From the NCBI GenBank assembly GCA_017656305.1, contig JACDOG010000003.1:1-64000 (forward strand): a stretch of 64,000 nucleotides of DNA, read 5' to 3'. Each line of letters opens with the position of its first letter. Within the stretch, counting starts at the first letter, position 1. Both the position numbers and the translations under genes were made by a program. The stretch comes from Thermoanaerobacteraceae bacterium (GTDB taxonomy: Bacteria > Bacillota > JADQBR01). The notes under the pieces are model-generated. The model did no database searches and was not told where the DNA came from. It saw only the letters and a list, made by a program, of their open reading frames with translations. Positions 34,913-43,878 of this stretch are shown here, one piece after another.

Positions 34913-35953
34913 ATGGTTGCAGATGATATGTGGAAAGGCAGGTTCTCCGCAAAACAATTCAAACTTTACCAGTTGGAAATGCTGAACCGGTATGTTATTG
35001 AGCTCAATTCCGCACATGATGTTGCAGCAATATTGGAAAATAGTGCCCGAATGATAGCGGACATGCTGGACAGTCAGGGGTGTTTTATTTTCATGAGCCG
35101 GCAGGTGAGAAATCAACTGCGGCTGGAAACTGCTTATTATTTTGACCGCAGCAACAAGCGGCTGCCCGAAGGTGTTGATGAAACCAAAGGTATAACCGGT
35201 CTGGCATTCACCACCGGTGAACCTTTTGTGGTCGGAGATACTTACCGGGACCCGCGCGCAACGAAAGAGATTGTGGAACATTTTGGTCACCGGTCGGTTT
35301 TAGCCGTGCCCATGGTCGTGAAAGAACAGCAAATGGGTGTTGTAACCATTTACGCCATGGAAAAAAACAAGTACGGTGAATTTGAAGTTGAGTTCTTGAT
35401 GATGCTGGCCAGCCAACTGGGACTGGCGGTAGAAAACGCACGGCTGATGACCGAATTAAAAATTGCGGCCATCACGGATGCCCTGACGGGAGTTTACAAC
35501 CACGGCTATTTTCGTACCTTGCTCAACGCGCAAATGGATTCCTCCTGTAAAAACAAGGACAAATTGTCTTTAATCATGCTGGATATCAACAACTTTAAGG
35601 ATTTTAACGATACCTACGGGCATACCTTTGGCGACTGTATTCTCAAAGAAGTGGCCGGCGTAATAAAACAGGTCGTCCGGGAGGTAGATGCGGTAGCTCG
35701 TTACGGTGGGGACGAGTTTGCAGTGATCCTGCCCGGTACCGATGAAGATACTGCCAAAAATGTTGCGGAGCGTATTGTCAAGGCTGTCCGGGAGTATAAC
35801 TTCTGCTATCAAGATCGGGATTTTACGGGGGAAATATCGCTCTGCTACGGCATTGCCACTTATCAGGGCGGTAACAGTACGGTGGATAAATTTATTGATG
35901 CGGCGGATTTACGCCTGTATGAAATGAAGAAGTGTGCCAAAAAAGAGGCCTGA
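34913..35953 (+). CDS. GAF-GGDEF diguanylate cyclase
   Basis: 346 residues: GAF domain (~25-175, QGCFIFMSRQVRNQL..., GITGLAFTTGEPFVV) and GGDEF domain with ARYGGDEFAVIL and an REVD inhibitory site five residues upstream. Both active and product-inhibition sites are intact. ATG at 34913 behind GAGG is preferred over GTG 34895. Resembles the cyclase at 28949 in layout but not closely in the GAF half. Confidence 0.9.
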   Translation: MVADDMWKGRFSAKQFKLYQLEMLNRYVIELNSAHDVAAILENSARMIADMLDSQGCFIFMSRQVRNQLRLETAYYFDRSNKRLPEGVDETKGITGLAFTTGEPFVVGDTYRDPRATKEIVEHFGHRSVLAVPMVVKEQQMGVVTIYAMEKNKYGEFEVEFLMMLASQLGLAVENARLMTELKIAAITDALTGVYNHGYFRTLLNAQMDSSCKNKDKLSLIMLDINNFKDFNDTYGHTFGDCILKEVAGVIKQVVREVDAVARYGGDEFAVILPGTDEDTAKNVAERIVKAVREYNFCYQDRDFTGEISLCYGIATYQGGNSTVDKFIDAADLRLYEMKKCAKKEA

Positions 35954-35981
35954 GACCTGAAATCGTTAGGTCTCTTTTTTT
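35952..35981 (+). terminator. Terminator after second GGDEF gene
   Basis: GAGACCT/AGGTCTC stem followed by T7; it begins at the stop codon. Confidence 0.92.
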
Positions 35982-35997
35982 AGCTTGTCGTTAAAAT

Positions 35998-36024
35998 AGA
36001 GGATATGTAGTATTTGTGTAGAAT
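35998..36024 (+). promoter_or_regulatory. Sigma-H-consensus promoter before membrane protein
   Basis: AGAGGATAT (35998-36006), 11 bp, GTAGAAT (36018-36024) matches RNAGGAWWW-N11-RNNGAAT completely. A competing sigma-A reading (TTGTCG 35985, 17 bp, TAGTAT 36008) overlaps it. Confidence 0.5.
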
Positions 36025-36043
36025 AGCTCTGTGAGGTGGCTTT

Positions 36044-36580
36044 ATGCGTATGTCTGACTTGATTATTCTCGGACTTATAATGGCGACTGTTTTGTTTTAT
36101 AATATCGGTAACCGCTGGCGCCGGCGGCGTGTATCTCTGCGCATTGCCGCGGCTCGCAAGGCGGTACAAAAAGCAGTTGAAATTCTGGCGGAGCAGGGAT
36201 TTAAAATAATAGATGTGGAGAAAGCAGTCCACGTGACCACCGGTATTGACGGTAGACTGTACCGGTACACTGTAACGGCGGACGTTATTTGTAAAAAACG
36301 CGGCAAGACTTACTTGGTGGAAGTGAGGTCGGGTAAAAAAGGCAGCCGGGTTACCAGTGTGCGTGCTCAGCGGGAATTATTGGGGCACTACCTGTTGTTT
36401 GGCCCCGCGGGAATAATTATTCTGGATGTAGACAGTGACAAAATGCGGGAGATACGGATTGCTGTGGACGGTACTGCCGCCAGGTGGCGCAGGGTAGCAG
36501 CGAGTTTGGGATACATGCTGATTGGAGCCTTATTACTGTGGGTTACCATAAATATTTTGAGGTTCAGGTGGGGGATATGA
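36044..36580 (+). CDS. Membrane protein with PD-(D/E)XK-like cytoplasmic domain
   Basis: 178 residues: an N-terminal membrane helix (LIILGLIMATVLFYNIG) followed by a very basic RWRRRRVSLR, a soluble domain of ~100 residues, and a C-terminal membrane helix (LGYMLIGALLLWVTINIL). The soluble part has the pattern TADVICKKRGKTYLVEVRSG, i.e. a D...ExK-like strand pair with Arg in place of the usual Lys, reminiscent of restriction-like nuclease folds. It overlaps nadK (ATGA), hence co-expressed with nadK-mnmM-argR-recN. No family name recognised. Confidence 0.7.
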   Translation: MRMSDLIILGLIMATVLFYNIGNRWRRRRVSLRIAAARKAVQKAVEILAEQGFKIIDVEKAVHVTTGIDGRLYRYTVTADVICKKRGKTYLVEVRSGKKGSRVTSVRAQRELLGHYLLFGPAGIIILDVDSDKMREIRIAVDGTAARWRRVAASLGYMLIGALLLWVTINILRFRWGI

Positions 36581-37449
36581 AAAATATCGGGCTGATTGTT
36601 AATATCAAGAAACCAAAAGCCATTGAGGTGGCGACTGAATTGATTGAATGGCTGGAGAAACAGGACATGAAGCTGTTCCTGCCTACGTCCAATGCCCAGG
36701 TTTTGGACCGTGTGGACCTGCAGATGCCCGAAGAGGAGCTGGCGAGCAGTGCGGACTGCATCCTGGTGCTGGGGGGCGACGGTACCCTGCTGAACACTGC
36801 TCGTTCCCTGGCCCACACGGGAACGCCGCTGTTGGGAATTAACCTGGGACAGCTGGGTTTTCTGACGGAAATAGAGCTGTCGGACCTCTACCAGGAACTG
36901 GAGAAATTATTGGCCGGCCAGTACACGGTGGAGGAGCGCATGATGCTAGAAGCCAGGGTACTGCGGGACGGACTAGTAATAGACAAGTTTTACGGGCTCA
37001 ATGACATTGTGGTTACCAAAGGCGCTTTTTCGCGGATGATTTCTCTGAAAACATATGTAGGTGAACATTACAACGCCACGTATCCTGCTGATGGTATCAT
37101 TGTTTCCTCGCCAACGGGTTCCACTGCATACTCGCTGTCAGCCGGTGGGCCCTTGGTTAGCCCTGATGTGGAGGTAATGGTATTGACCCCCATCTGTCCG
37201 CATACGCTGTCTGCCCGGCCTCTGGTGCTGTCACCCAAGGAAATCGTCCGGGTGGTAGTGTGTTCTGCCGTGTCGGAGGTAATGCTCACTGTAGACGGGC
37301 AGCACGGGTTTAAACTGGAAGAAGATGATGAAATCACTATTTTAAAAGCTCCGTTCAATGCCAAGTTGCTGCGGCTGCAGGGAAGGAGTTTTTACGAAAT
37401 CTTGCGGGAAAAATTAAAAGGAGAGGATGGGCGCTATGCCCGTGGTTAG
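36577..37449 (+). CDS. nadK: NAD kinase
   Basis: 290 residues; phosphorylates NAD to NADP. GGDGT motif in LVLGGDGTLLNTARSLA, then INLGQLGFLTEIE and SSPTGSTAYSLSAGGPL. ATG at 36577 overlaps the previous stop as ATGA; the frame extends upstream but inside the membrane-protein gene. In Clostridia nadK commonly precedes argR-recN. Confidence 0.97.
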   Translation: MKNIGLIVNIKKPKAIEVATELIEWLEKQDMKLFLPTSNAQVLDRVDLQMPEEELASSADCILVLGGDGTLLNTARSLAHTGTPLLGINLGQLGFLTEIELSDLYQELEKLLAGQYTVEERMMLEARVLRDGLVIDKFYGLNDIVVTKGAFSRMISLKTYVGEHYNATYPADGIIVSSPTGSTAYSLSAGGPLVSPDVEVMVLTPICPHTLSARPLVLSPKEIVRVVVCSAVSEVMLTVDGQHGFKLEEDDEITILKAPFNAKLLRLQGRSFYEILREKLKGEDGRYARG

Positions 37450-38017
37450 GTTGTTTCCCAACGCTGTTAAGGAGGCAAAGAAATTAATGGCCCGGGCTGT
37501 GTCGGCAGGAGATATCTGCATAGACGCAACGTGCGGTAACGGCCACGATACGGTGTTCCTGGCTCAGTTGGTGGGCGAAACGGGCAAGGTTTACGCTTTT
37601 GACATCCAGCAGGAAGCGCTGGCTTGTACCCGTTCACGCCTGGCAGCGGAAAATTTGGCTCGAAGGGTCGAGCTGATTGAGGCCGGGCACGAAGAACTGT
37701 TAGCCCACGTACATGAGGAAGTTTCCGGTGTCATGTTTAACCTGGGTTATTTACCCGGCGGCGATAAAGAGGTAATTACGCAGCCCGAGACCACGGTGAG
37801 AGCGCTGGAGGCTGCGCGCAGCCTGCTGCGGCCCCTGGGCCTTATCACTGTAGTGATTTATACCGGCCACCCGGGCGGCCGGGAGGAGGCAGCTGCCGTG
37901 GAACAGTGGGCCGCGGGTTTGCCGCAGGGTGGATGGGATGTAGCCCGGCTGACGTTTCCCAACCGGCAGCACCATCCCCCGTACCTGCTGGCCATACAGA
38001 GACGTGAGGTGGACTAA
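37427..38017 (+). CDS. mnmM: tRNA methyltransferase MnmM (YtqB family)
   Basis: Class I SAM methyltransferase, ~196 residues, with [20 protein letters not shown] (SAM loop), [22 protein letters not shown] and [15 protein letters not shown], all YtqB signatures. MnmM methylates the aminomethyl group of 2-thiouridine at the tRNA wobble position. The start is ATG 37427 or 37436. Overlaps nadK by ~23 bp; argR follows 1 bp after its stop. Confidence 0.88.
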   Translation: MGAMPVVRLFPNAVKEAKKLMARAVSAGDICIDATCGNGHDTVFLAQLVGETGKVYAFDIQQEALACTRSRLAAENLARRVELIEAGHEELLAHVHEEVSGVMFNLGYLPGGDKEVITQPETTVRALEAARSLLRPLGLITVVIYTGHPGGREEAAAVEQWAAGLPQGGWDVARLTFPNRQHHPPYLLAIQRREVD

Positions 38018-38018
38018 A

Positions 38019-38471
38019 GTGAAGGCAAAACGGCAACGGAAAATTCTGGAGTTAATTGACAAATATGATATAGAGACCCAGGATGAGCTGGTGACTGCTT
38101 TAAGAAAGGAAGGCTTTGAAGTGACCCAGGCTACCGTATCCCGGGATATCAAGGAACTGGGTTTGGTGAAAATACCTGCCGGTAACAACGCCTATCACTA
38201 CGGCCGTCCCCAGGAACAGCGGGGAACAAACTATGAACGGCGTTTGCGGCGAATGTTCCGGGATTCCGTGGTATCCATTGACCACAGTGAAAATCTTATT
38301 TTAGTGCGTACATTGCCGGGTACGGCCAATGCAGTGGCTTCGTGCATAGACAATGTGGTCTGGGAAGAAGTTATTGGTACCGTTGCGGGTGACGATACCA
38401 TACTAGTAATTGTCAAGCCGAAAGAAGCTGTACCGGCAGTGCTGGAGCGAATGAACAATTTGTTAGCATAG
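38019..38471 (+). CDS. argR: Arginine repressor ArgR/AhrC
   Basis: 150 residues: winged HTH ([20 protein letters not shown] ... [19 protein letters not shown]) and C-terminal arginine-binding hexamerisation domain ([31 protein letters not shown]). GTG start after GAGGTGG. Standard position before recN. Confidence 0.97.
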   Translation: MKAKRQRKILELIDKYDIETQDELVTALRKEGFEVTQATVSRDIKELGLVKIPAGNNAYHYGRPQEQRGTNYERRLRRMFRDSVVSIDHSENLILVRTLPGTANAVASCIDNVVWEEVIGTVAGDDTILVIVKPKEAVPAVLERMNNLLA

Positions 38472-38481
38472 GAGGCGCAAG

Positions 38482-40149
38482 ATGCTTAAAGAGCTAACAA
38501 TTGACAACTTTGCACTGATTGAACACCTGGAACTGGAATTTTCTTCCGGACTCAACGTGCTGACGGGAGAAACCGGGGCGGGCAAATCCATCATCATCGA
38601 TGCCGTCGGTTTGCTACTGGGTCAAAGGGCCAAACAGGAATACATTCGCCAGGGAGCCCAAAAGGCCGTGGTTTCCGGTTTATTTGCAGTACATGATAAG
38701 CCGGCGGTTAGGAGTTTGCTGGCGGAAATGGGATTGCCCGAGGATGAAGAGGGAAATTTAGTGCTCTCGCGGCAGATTTCTGCCAGCGGTAACAATACCT
38801 GCCGGGTTAACGGGCAGCCTGTGACACTGGCCATGTATCAAAAATTTGGGTCACTGCTGGTGGATATTCACGGGCAGCATGACCACCAGTCGCTGCTTTC
38901 TGAAGATATGCAGCGGCAGCTTCTGGATGAATATTGCGGTTCCGAGGCAGACAAATTAAAAGCAAAGCTTCGGGATTTGTATCACGACTGGCAGCAAACG
39001 GAGCGGCAGCTTCAGGACCTGCTGCGAAACGCAGAGGAGATAGCGCGGGAAGAAGATTATTATAAATTTCAGCTGGAGGAAATAGATAAAGCAGGCTTGA
39101 CTCCCGGTGAGGAAGAGGAGTTGGAACGGGAAAAGCAGCGGCTGGACGGTGCGGAGACCCTGGCTACAGGCGCTGATAAAATCCGGGTGCTGCTGTATGA
39201 CGGGGGACCGGGAGAATTAAGTGCCTATGATGCCATCAGCCAGGCAATAAACGAACTGCAGCGAATGCTGCATTATGACAAGGAACTGCAGCCCCTGGTG
39301 GAAAGCCTGGAACAGGCCCTGTACCAGGTGGAGGAATGTGCCGGTGAAGTGCGCCGGTATGCGGACGGCTTATCTTTTGACCCGCAGCGGATAGACCAGG
39401 TGGAAAGCCGGCTGCATTTATTAAGGCAGCTAAAACGGAAGTATGGTGGCACGGTGGCAGATATCCTGGCCTACCGCGACCAGATAGCAGCTTCACTGGA
39501 AGAATTGAGCCACAGGGAAGAAAACCAGGAACAGCTTCAGCAAGCCATTGCCCGGCTGAAAAAACAGTACTATGAATATGCGGAGCAGTTGACCGAGGTG
39601 CGCCGTCAAGGTGCACGGAAATTGATTGACAGGTTGAGCGGGCTGTGGAAGGATCTGGCCATGGAGGCAACTAGGTTTTGCGTTGCTATCAGAGAGGTGT
39701 CGCCGCAGCCCCACGGGAAGGATGAAGTCGAGTTTTTGATTTCCCCAAACCCTGGTGAGGATTTGAAGTCTCTTGCAAAAATTGCGTCCGGCGGGGAATT
39801 GTCCAGGGTGATGCTGGCTTTGAAAACCGTGCTGGCGGAACTGGACCATATTCCTACCATGATTTTTGACGAGATAGATACCGGCATTGGCGGGGAAACC
39901 ATTCGTAAAGTTGCGGAAAAATTGGCAACAATTGCCGAGCACCGGCAGGTGCTTTGCGTCACGCACAGTGCGGCTATTGCCGCCAAAGCCCACAGGCATT
40001 TTGCAATCAGCAAGGAAGTTGTCGGCGGCCGGACGGTCACATATTGCAAACCACTGGAACCGGAGCAGCGCGTCCGGGAACTGGCGCGTATGCTGGGTGG
40101 GACCAATCAGGTAGCAATCGAGCATGCCAAGGAATTGTTAAAAGCGTAA
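38482..40149 (+). CDS. recN: DNA repair protein RecN
   Basis: 555-residue SMC-like ATPase: Walker A GETGAGKS (29-36), long coiled coils (~160-370), ABC signature IASGGELSRVMLALK and Walker B MIFDEIDTGIGG. Acts in double-strand-break repair. ATG behind AGGAGG, 10 bp after argR. A terminator follows. Confidence 0.97.
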   Translation: MLKELTIDNFALIEHLELEFSSGLNVLTGETGAGKSIIIDAVGLLLGQRAKQEYIRQGAQKAVVSGLFAVHDKPAVRSLLAEMGLPEDEEGNLVLSRQISASGNNTCRVNGQPVTLAMYQKFGSLLVDIHGQHDHQSLLSEDMQRQLLDEYCGSEADKLKAKLRDLYHDWQQTERQLQDLLRNAEEIAREEDYYKFQLEEIDKAGLTPGEEEELEREKQRLDGAETLATGADKIRVLLYDGGPGELSAYDAISQAINELQRMLHYDKELQPLVESLEQALYQVEECAGEVRRYADGLSFDPQRIDQVESRLHLLRQLKRKYGGTVADILAYRDQIAASLEELSHREENQEQLQQAIARLKKQYYEYAEQLTEVRRQGARKLIDRLSGLWKDLAMEATRFCVAIREVSPQPHGKDEVEFLISPNPGEDLKSLAKIASGGELSRVMLALKTVLAELDHIPTMIFDEIDTGIGGETIRKVAEKLATIAEHRQVLCVTHSAAIAAKAHRHFAISKEVVGGRTVTYCKPLEPEQRVRELARMLGGTNQVAIEHAKELLKA

Positions 40150-40185
40150 ATTTAAAAATTTGCCTTGCATAGCGGTGAAAATTTT

Positions 40186-40217
40186 TGCCCATGCTTGAAA
40201 TAGGCTGGGCATTTTTT
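40186..40217 (+). terminator. Terminator after recN
   Basis: TGCCCA/TGGGCA stem with 14-nt loop, then T6. Confidence 0.8.
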
Positions 40218-40382
40218 ATTTATAAAAAATGGAAAAAAGTTTTTTGGTATTCGCAACAAAAATAACATGCAGATTGTAAACAATTGTCTTGCTTAGCCTG
40301 TCACAAATTGGTGCGCCAAACCTTTGATTTACCAGTGCTTCAAGGGCATAAAAGAAATTAAGAAAGGTTAACTTAACATTAG

Positions 40383-40440
40383 AAACTCGAGTTTAGTTTT
40401 CTGCGGAAGATCTTTCCAAAGGTTGAAACGTTCGAACGTT
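40383..40440. promoter_or_regulatory. Two palindromes upstream of spoIVB
   Basis: In the 364-bp recN-spoIVB gap, AAACTCGAGTTT (40383-40394) and AACGTTCGAACGTT (40427-40440) are perfect palindromes 32 bp apart. The remainder of the gap is AT-rich; I found no confident sigma-F/G promoter. Possible regulator sites. Confidence 0.4.
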
Positions 40441-40513
40441 CTTTTAAAAGAGAAGAAAAAGGAGGCTTGAGCTGTTTTGCCAGGGCGAAGGGTAAATTAG
40501 GAGGGTGATTCTC

Positions 40514-41875
40514 TTGCAATGCTCCAAGCGAAGCACATTTTTTGGGCTGTGTGTTATTATTTTACTGACCACATTGTGCCTGACCTCCCAGGTCAGAAGT
40601 TATCTAGCCCTCCCCACCCACCAAAAGATTCCGGTTGGAGAACAGGTCCGGTTGGAACTGGATTTTCCCCAAGAGGTACTACAAAAGCTAAGCGTGTATG
40701 TAAAGGCGGAATCGCAGGATATTCTGCGTCTTAAGAATGCTTCCTTTAAGGAACGTGTGCTGGGTTTTAGCAGGGACTGGCCGGTGGCTGTACAGCCGGG
40801 AAAAGTTAACCTGCAGTTGAAGCTGTTTGGTATCATTCCCTTGCGGCAAGTGACAGTGAACGTTGTGCCCAGGGTGGAAGTATACCCCGGTGGGCAGTCA
40901 ATCGGAGTAATGCTTCAATCCCAGGGTGTCATGGTTATCGGTTATTCTCCCGTGGTGGGTAAAAACGGTAACCGGAGTTACCCCGCCAAAGAGGCTGGAG
41001 TGAAAGTTGGCGACAAAATTATCAGCATCAACGGAGTAAAAGTTACTAGTGATAAGCAGGCGGCGCAAATTATTGATAAAGCCGGCGCCAGCGATTTGCC
41101 CGTAAACATGGTAGTAGAGAGAAATAAACAGCAATATCATATTGCCATTAATCCGGAATTTTGCCCTGAAACCAACCGTTACCGCATCGGTCTGTTTATT
41201 CGCGACAGTGCAGCCGGTGTCGGCACCCTGACCTTCTATGAACCGACAACACGTATTTACGGTGCGTTAGGACACCTGATTATGGATGCGGAAACACACC
41301 AGCAAATAGATTTAGGCCGTGGAAGCATAGTATCTGCTGTAATACAGGGTATCCAGCAGGGCAAAAGAGGACAGCCCGGTGAAAAAATAGGAATCTTTGA
41401 ACAGGATGGCATCAAAGGGGACATTCAAAAAAATACTACTGTAGGTATCTTTGGGAAACTAAACCAGCTGCCTAAAAACAACTGGTTTCATGAACCACTG
41501 CCGGTGGCTTACGTCAGTGAAATCAAACCGGGCCCGGCCAAAATTTATACAGTCGTGGACGGAAACAAAATCGAACAATTTGATATCGAAATAGAACGTG
41601 TACTGCCGCAGAAGCAGTATGAAGGAAAAGGGCTTATAATTCATGTTACGGACCCGAAACTGCTCTCCATTACCGGAGGCATCATTCAGGGTATGAGCGG
41701 CAGTCCTATCGTGCAAGGCGGGAAACTAGTAGGAGCCATCACCCACGTTTTTGTTAACGACCCAACTCGTGGCTATGGCGTTCCGGTGGAATGGATGTTA
41801 TTGAAAACTGATATAATCAAAAATATTAAAGCCAGAGCATTAAGTTTTTTCAATGCTGCTGGCTTTTTTCATTAA
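40514..41875 (+). CDS. spoIVB: SpoIVB serine peptidase (sigma-K checkpoint)
   Basis: Secreted from the forespore to trigger SpoIVFB and pro-sigma-K cleavage. 453 residues: signal anchor (TFFGLCVIILLTTLCLTSQ), PDZ domain (AGVKVGDKIISINGVKV at ~170), and S55 peptidase domain with the catalytic Ser in GMSGSPIVQGGKL and the catalytic His region GALGHLIMDAETH. TTG at 40514 is preferred with AGGAGGGTGA upstream; GTG 40505 overlaps that site. Its last codons contain a terminator. Confidence 0.95.
   Translation: MQCSKRSTFFGLCVIILLTTLCLTSQVRSYLALPTHQKIPVGEQVRLELDFPQEVLQKLSVYVKAESQDILRLKNASFKERVLGFSRDWPVAVQPGKVNLQLKLFGIIPLRQVTVNVVPRVEVYPGGQSIGVMLQSQGVMVIGYSPVVGKNGNRSYPAKEAGVKVGDKIISINGVKVTSDKQAAQIIDKAGASDLPVNMVVERNKQQYHIAINPEFCPETNRYRIGLFIRDSAAGVGTLTFYEPTTRIYGALGHLIMDAETHQQIDLGRGSIVSAVIQGIQQGKRGQPGEKIGIFEQDGIKGDIQKNTTVGIFGKLNQLPKNNWFHEPLPVAYVSEIKPGPAKIYTVVDGNKIEQFDIEIERVLPQKQYEGKGLIIHVTDPKLLSITGGIIQGMSGSPIVQGGKLVGAITHVFVNDPTRGYGVPVEWMLLKTDIIKNIKARALSFFNAAGFFH
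41830..41869 (+). terminator. Terminator embedded in the 3' end of spoIVB
   Basis: AGCCAG-A-GCATT pairs with AATGC-TG-CTGGCT and a T6 run follows; the stop codon is at 41873-41875, so the hairpin encodes the C-terminal residues. Confidence 0.85.
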
Positions 41876-41948
41876 TTCATGCTGAAAAAAGTAAAAATAT
41901 ACAGAAATATACATAAAAATAACAATTTAGCACTTTTTACCATGTATA

Positions 41949-41976
41949 GCAGGATTATCTGATTTCATCGTCGAAA
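41949..41976 (+). promoter_or_regulatory. Sigma-H-like promoter of spo0A with 0A-like box
   Basis: GCAGGATTA (41949-41957), 12 bp, GTCGAAA (41970-41976). The -10 overlaps CGTCGAA, one base off the TGTCGAA Spo0A box, which would allow feedback. spo0A is a sigma-H target in Bacillus. Confidence 0.55.
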
Positions 41977-42013
41977 AGCAAAAATAATTATAAATATTTT
42001 TACAGGAGGCGGG

Positions 42014-42793
42014 ATGGAAATAATGGCGGACCGAGTAAATGTACTGATTGCCGATGACAACAAGGAGTTTTGCAGCATTTTGGAAAATTACTTTATGGAG
42101 GAAGAGGATTTAAATCTTATAGGCATAGCGCATAACGGAGCCGAGGCACTGGAACTCATCGAAGAACACGAGCCGGACGTAGTGATACTGGACATAATTA
42201 TGCCTCATTTGGATGGAATTGGCGTTTTGGAAAAATTAAGCACTTTTGATGGGAAAATGCCAAAAATTATTGTACTTACAGCGTTGGGACAGGAAACAAT
42301 GACCCAACGTTCCATACAATTAGGTGCTGATTATTATATTTTAAAGCCCTTTGATTTGGAAGTGCTGGGTTCCCGGATACGTCAACTGGCCAACGGTATG
42401 CCCAGTTTGTCTACCGACAACAGGGGCGGAGTCATCAAAACTCGTAATTTGGATGTGGAAGTTACCAAAATTATCCATCAAATGGGGGTTCCGGCGCATA
42501 TTAAAGGCTACCAGTATTTACGCGATGCTATCTTACTCGTTATTGACGAAGTGAACTTGCTGGGCGCTGTTACCAAAGAATTGTATCCCATGATTGCCAA
42601 GAAGTACAACACCACTCCCAGCCGGGTGGAGCGAGCTATTCGTCATGCCATTGAGTTGGCCTGGGACCGCGGAAACGTGGAAATGATGAACAAATTTTTT
42701 GGATATACTATCAATGTTGAACGCGGTAAGCCGACTAACTCCGAATTTATAGCCATGGTAGCAGATAAACTGCGGATTGGCAAAGTAAGTTAA
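42014..42793 (+). CDS. spo0A: Sporulation master regulator Spo0A
   Basis: 259 residues: receiver domain with acidic pocket ADDN (13-16), phosphoacceptor Asp60 in [13 protein letters not shown] and Lys111 in ILKPFD; then the Spo0A effector domain with [12 protein letters not shown] and the recognition helix [21 protein letters not shown] region. ATG at 42014 after AGGAGG is used. Stand-alone transcription unit following spoIVB, as in all endospore formers. Confidence 0.98.
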   Translation: MEIMADRVNVLIADDNKEFCSILENYFMEEEDLNLIGIAHNGAEALELIEEHEPDVVILDIIMPHLDGIGVLEKLSTFDGKMPKIIVLTALGQETMTQRSIQLGADYYILKPFDLEVLGSRIRQLANGMPSLSTDNRGGVIKTRNLDVEVTKIIHQMGVPAHIKGYQYLRDAILLVIDEVNLLGAVTKELYPMIAKKYNTTPSRVERAIRHAIELAWDRGNVEMMNKFFGYTINVERGKPTNSEFIAMVADKLRIGKVS

Positions 42794-42835
42794 ATTTATA
42801 ACAAGTGAACAGCAATAATCGTGTCAAACAATTTC

Positions 42836-42860
42836 AACGGGCAGTTTCTGCCCGTTTTTT
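42836..42860 (+). terminator. Terminator after spo0A
   Basis: AACGGGCAG/CTGCCCGTT with TTT loop and T6. Confidence 0.93.
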
Positions 42861-42891
42861 ACATTTTTCCGGGAAATAACTTGTAGAAAAG

Positions 42892-42950
42892 AAAGGAAAA
42901 CTGTAGTTATTTATCGAACTCCCTTTTGAGAGATAAAGAAAGGGAGTTCG
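42892..42950 (+). promoter_or_regulatory. Sigma-H-like promoter overlapped with RBS-hiding hairpin
   Basis: AAAGGAAAA (42892-42900), 12 bp, ATCGAAC (42913-42919) resembles sigma-H (GAAC for GAAT). Overlapping it, CGAACTCCCTTT (42915-42926) pairs perfectly with AAAGGGAGTTCG (42939-42950), burying the AAAGGGAG ribosome site of the next gene (ATG 42954). A transcript starting at this promoter would lack most of the 5' arm, whereas readthrough from spo0A would carry it. Confidence 0.55.
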
Positions 42951-42953
42951 GTA

Positions 42954-43802
42954 ATGAAAAAGATGGTCTTACTGTTGCTGTTACTATTTGCGATATTTTT
43001 TTCTACCTTTTACGCGGGAGCTGTGGAAATAATAAACCTCAGTTCCTGGCAGTGGTTAGGGGTGCAGGAGACAAGTGCCGACACCGGTGGCAGCATCCAA
43101 GAGGAGCTTATGGCTGGCGGTGATACGACAGAACAAATTCCGCAAGCTGGCCCAGACGCAAATGAGGAACAGGAGTCTTACCTGGAACGAACGGTGGATA
43201 CCGACCCGGATGGGAAGAAAATCGTCAATAATCCCGGCGATATTCTTGTACTGGTCAATAAAGAGCGCAACCTGCCGGCTGATTACATACCGGAAAACTT
43301 GGTAAAGCCCGACATTCCCTTTCCGTTTCGGGAAGATCTGCCGAAAAAGTTGTTGAGAGAAGAGGCGGCCCGGGCCATAGAGGTTTTGTTTGCCAAAGCG
43401 GCAGCCGATGGTCTGCACCTTTACGGGTTGTCGGGATACCGCTCCTATGAGAGACAGGAACAAATTTTTACTTACAAGGCTAGAAAGCGCGGGGAAGAAG
43501 TGGCCAACAGGACCAGCGCTCGCCCGGGGCAGAGTGAGCATCAGACAGGGTTGGCCATGGATGTTACCAGCCCCGGTGTCAATTACCGGCTGAACCAAAG
43601 CTTTGGCGAGACAAAAGAGGGCAAGTGGCTGGTGGAGAACGCTCCCGACTTCGGTTTTATCATCCGCTATCCCAAGGGCAAGGAGGAAATAACCGGCTAC
43701 AGCTATGAACCCTGGCACCTGCGCTACGTGGGCGTGGAAGCAGCCCGAGAGATAGCAAAATTGGGAATTACCCTAGAGGAGTATTTGAGAGACCATTATT
43801 AG
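42954..43802 (+). CDS. VanY-like D-alanyl-D-alanine carboxypeptidase
   Basis: 282 residues. N-terminal membrane anchor/signal (MVLLLLLLFAIFFSTFYAGA), acidic linker, and an M15B peptidase domain: YGLSGYRSYERQEQIF, SEHQTGLAMDVTSP (zinc His/Asp), YEPWHLRYVG (third zinc His). Trims the terminal D-Ala of peptidoglycan stem peptides outside the membrane. Position after spo0A with a sigma-H-like promoter suggests use at the onset of sporulation. Confidence 0.92.
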   Translation: MKKMVLLLLLLFAIFFSTFYAGAVEIINLSSWQWLGVQETSADTGGSIQEELMAGGDTTEQIPQAGPDANEEQESYLERTVDTDPDGKKIVNNPGDILVLVNKERNLPADYIPENLVKPDIPFPFREDLPKKLLREEAARAIEVLFAKAAADGLHLYGLSGYRSYERQEQIFTYKARKRGEEVANRTSARPGQSEHQTGLAMDVTSPGVNYRLNQSFGETKEGKWLVENAPDFGFIIRYPKGKEEITGYSYEPWHLRYVGVEAAREIAKLGITLEEYLRDHY

Positions 43803-43815
43803 TCTCTCTTTTTTT
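43787..43815 (+). terminator. Terminator after VanY-like gene
   Basis: GAGAGAC/GTCTCTC stem spanning the stop codon, followed by T7. Confidence 0.92.
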
Positions 43816-43878
43816 ATGCCCAAAAAAATTGTATAGCTGCTGAGAACAATGCTGAATACTAAGTACAGGTGACGAGAC

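Noticed and set aside
40425-40442. LexA/SOS box at the GTTCGAAC palindrome before spoIVB
   Set aside because: The Firmicute LexA box needs CGAAC-N4-GTTCG; here the halves abut without the spacer, and the gene is a sporulation peptidase.
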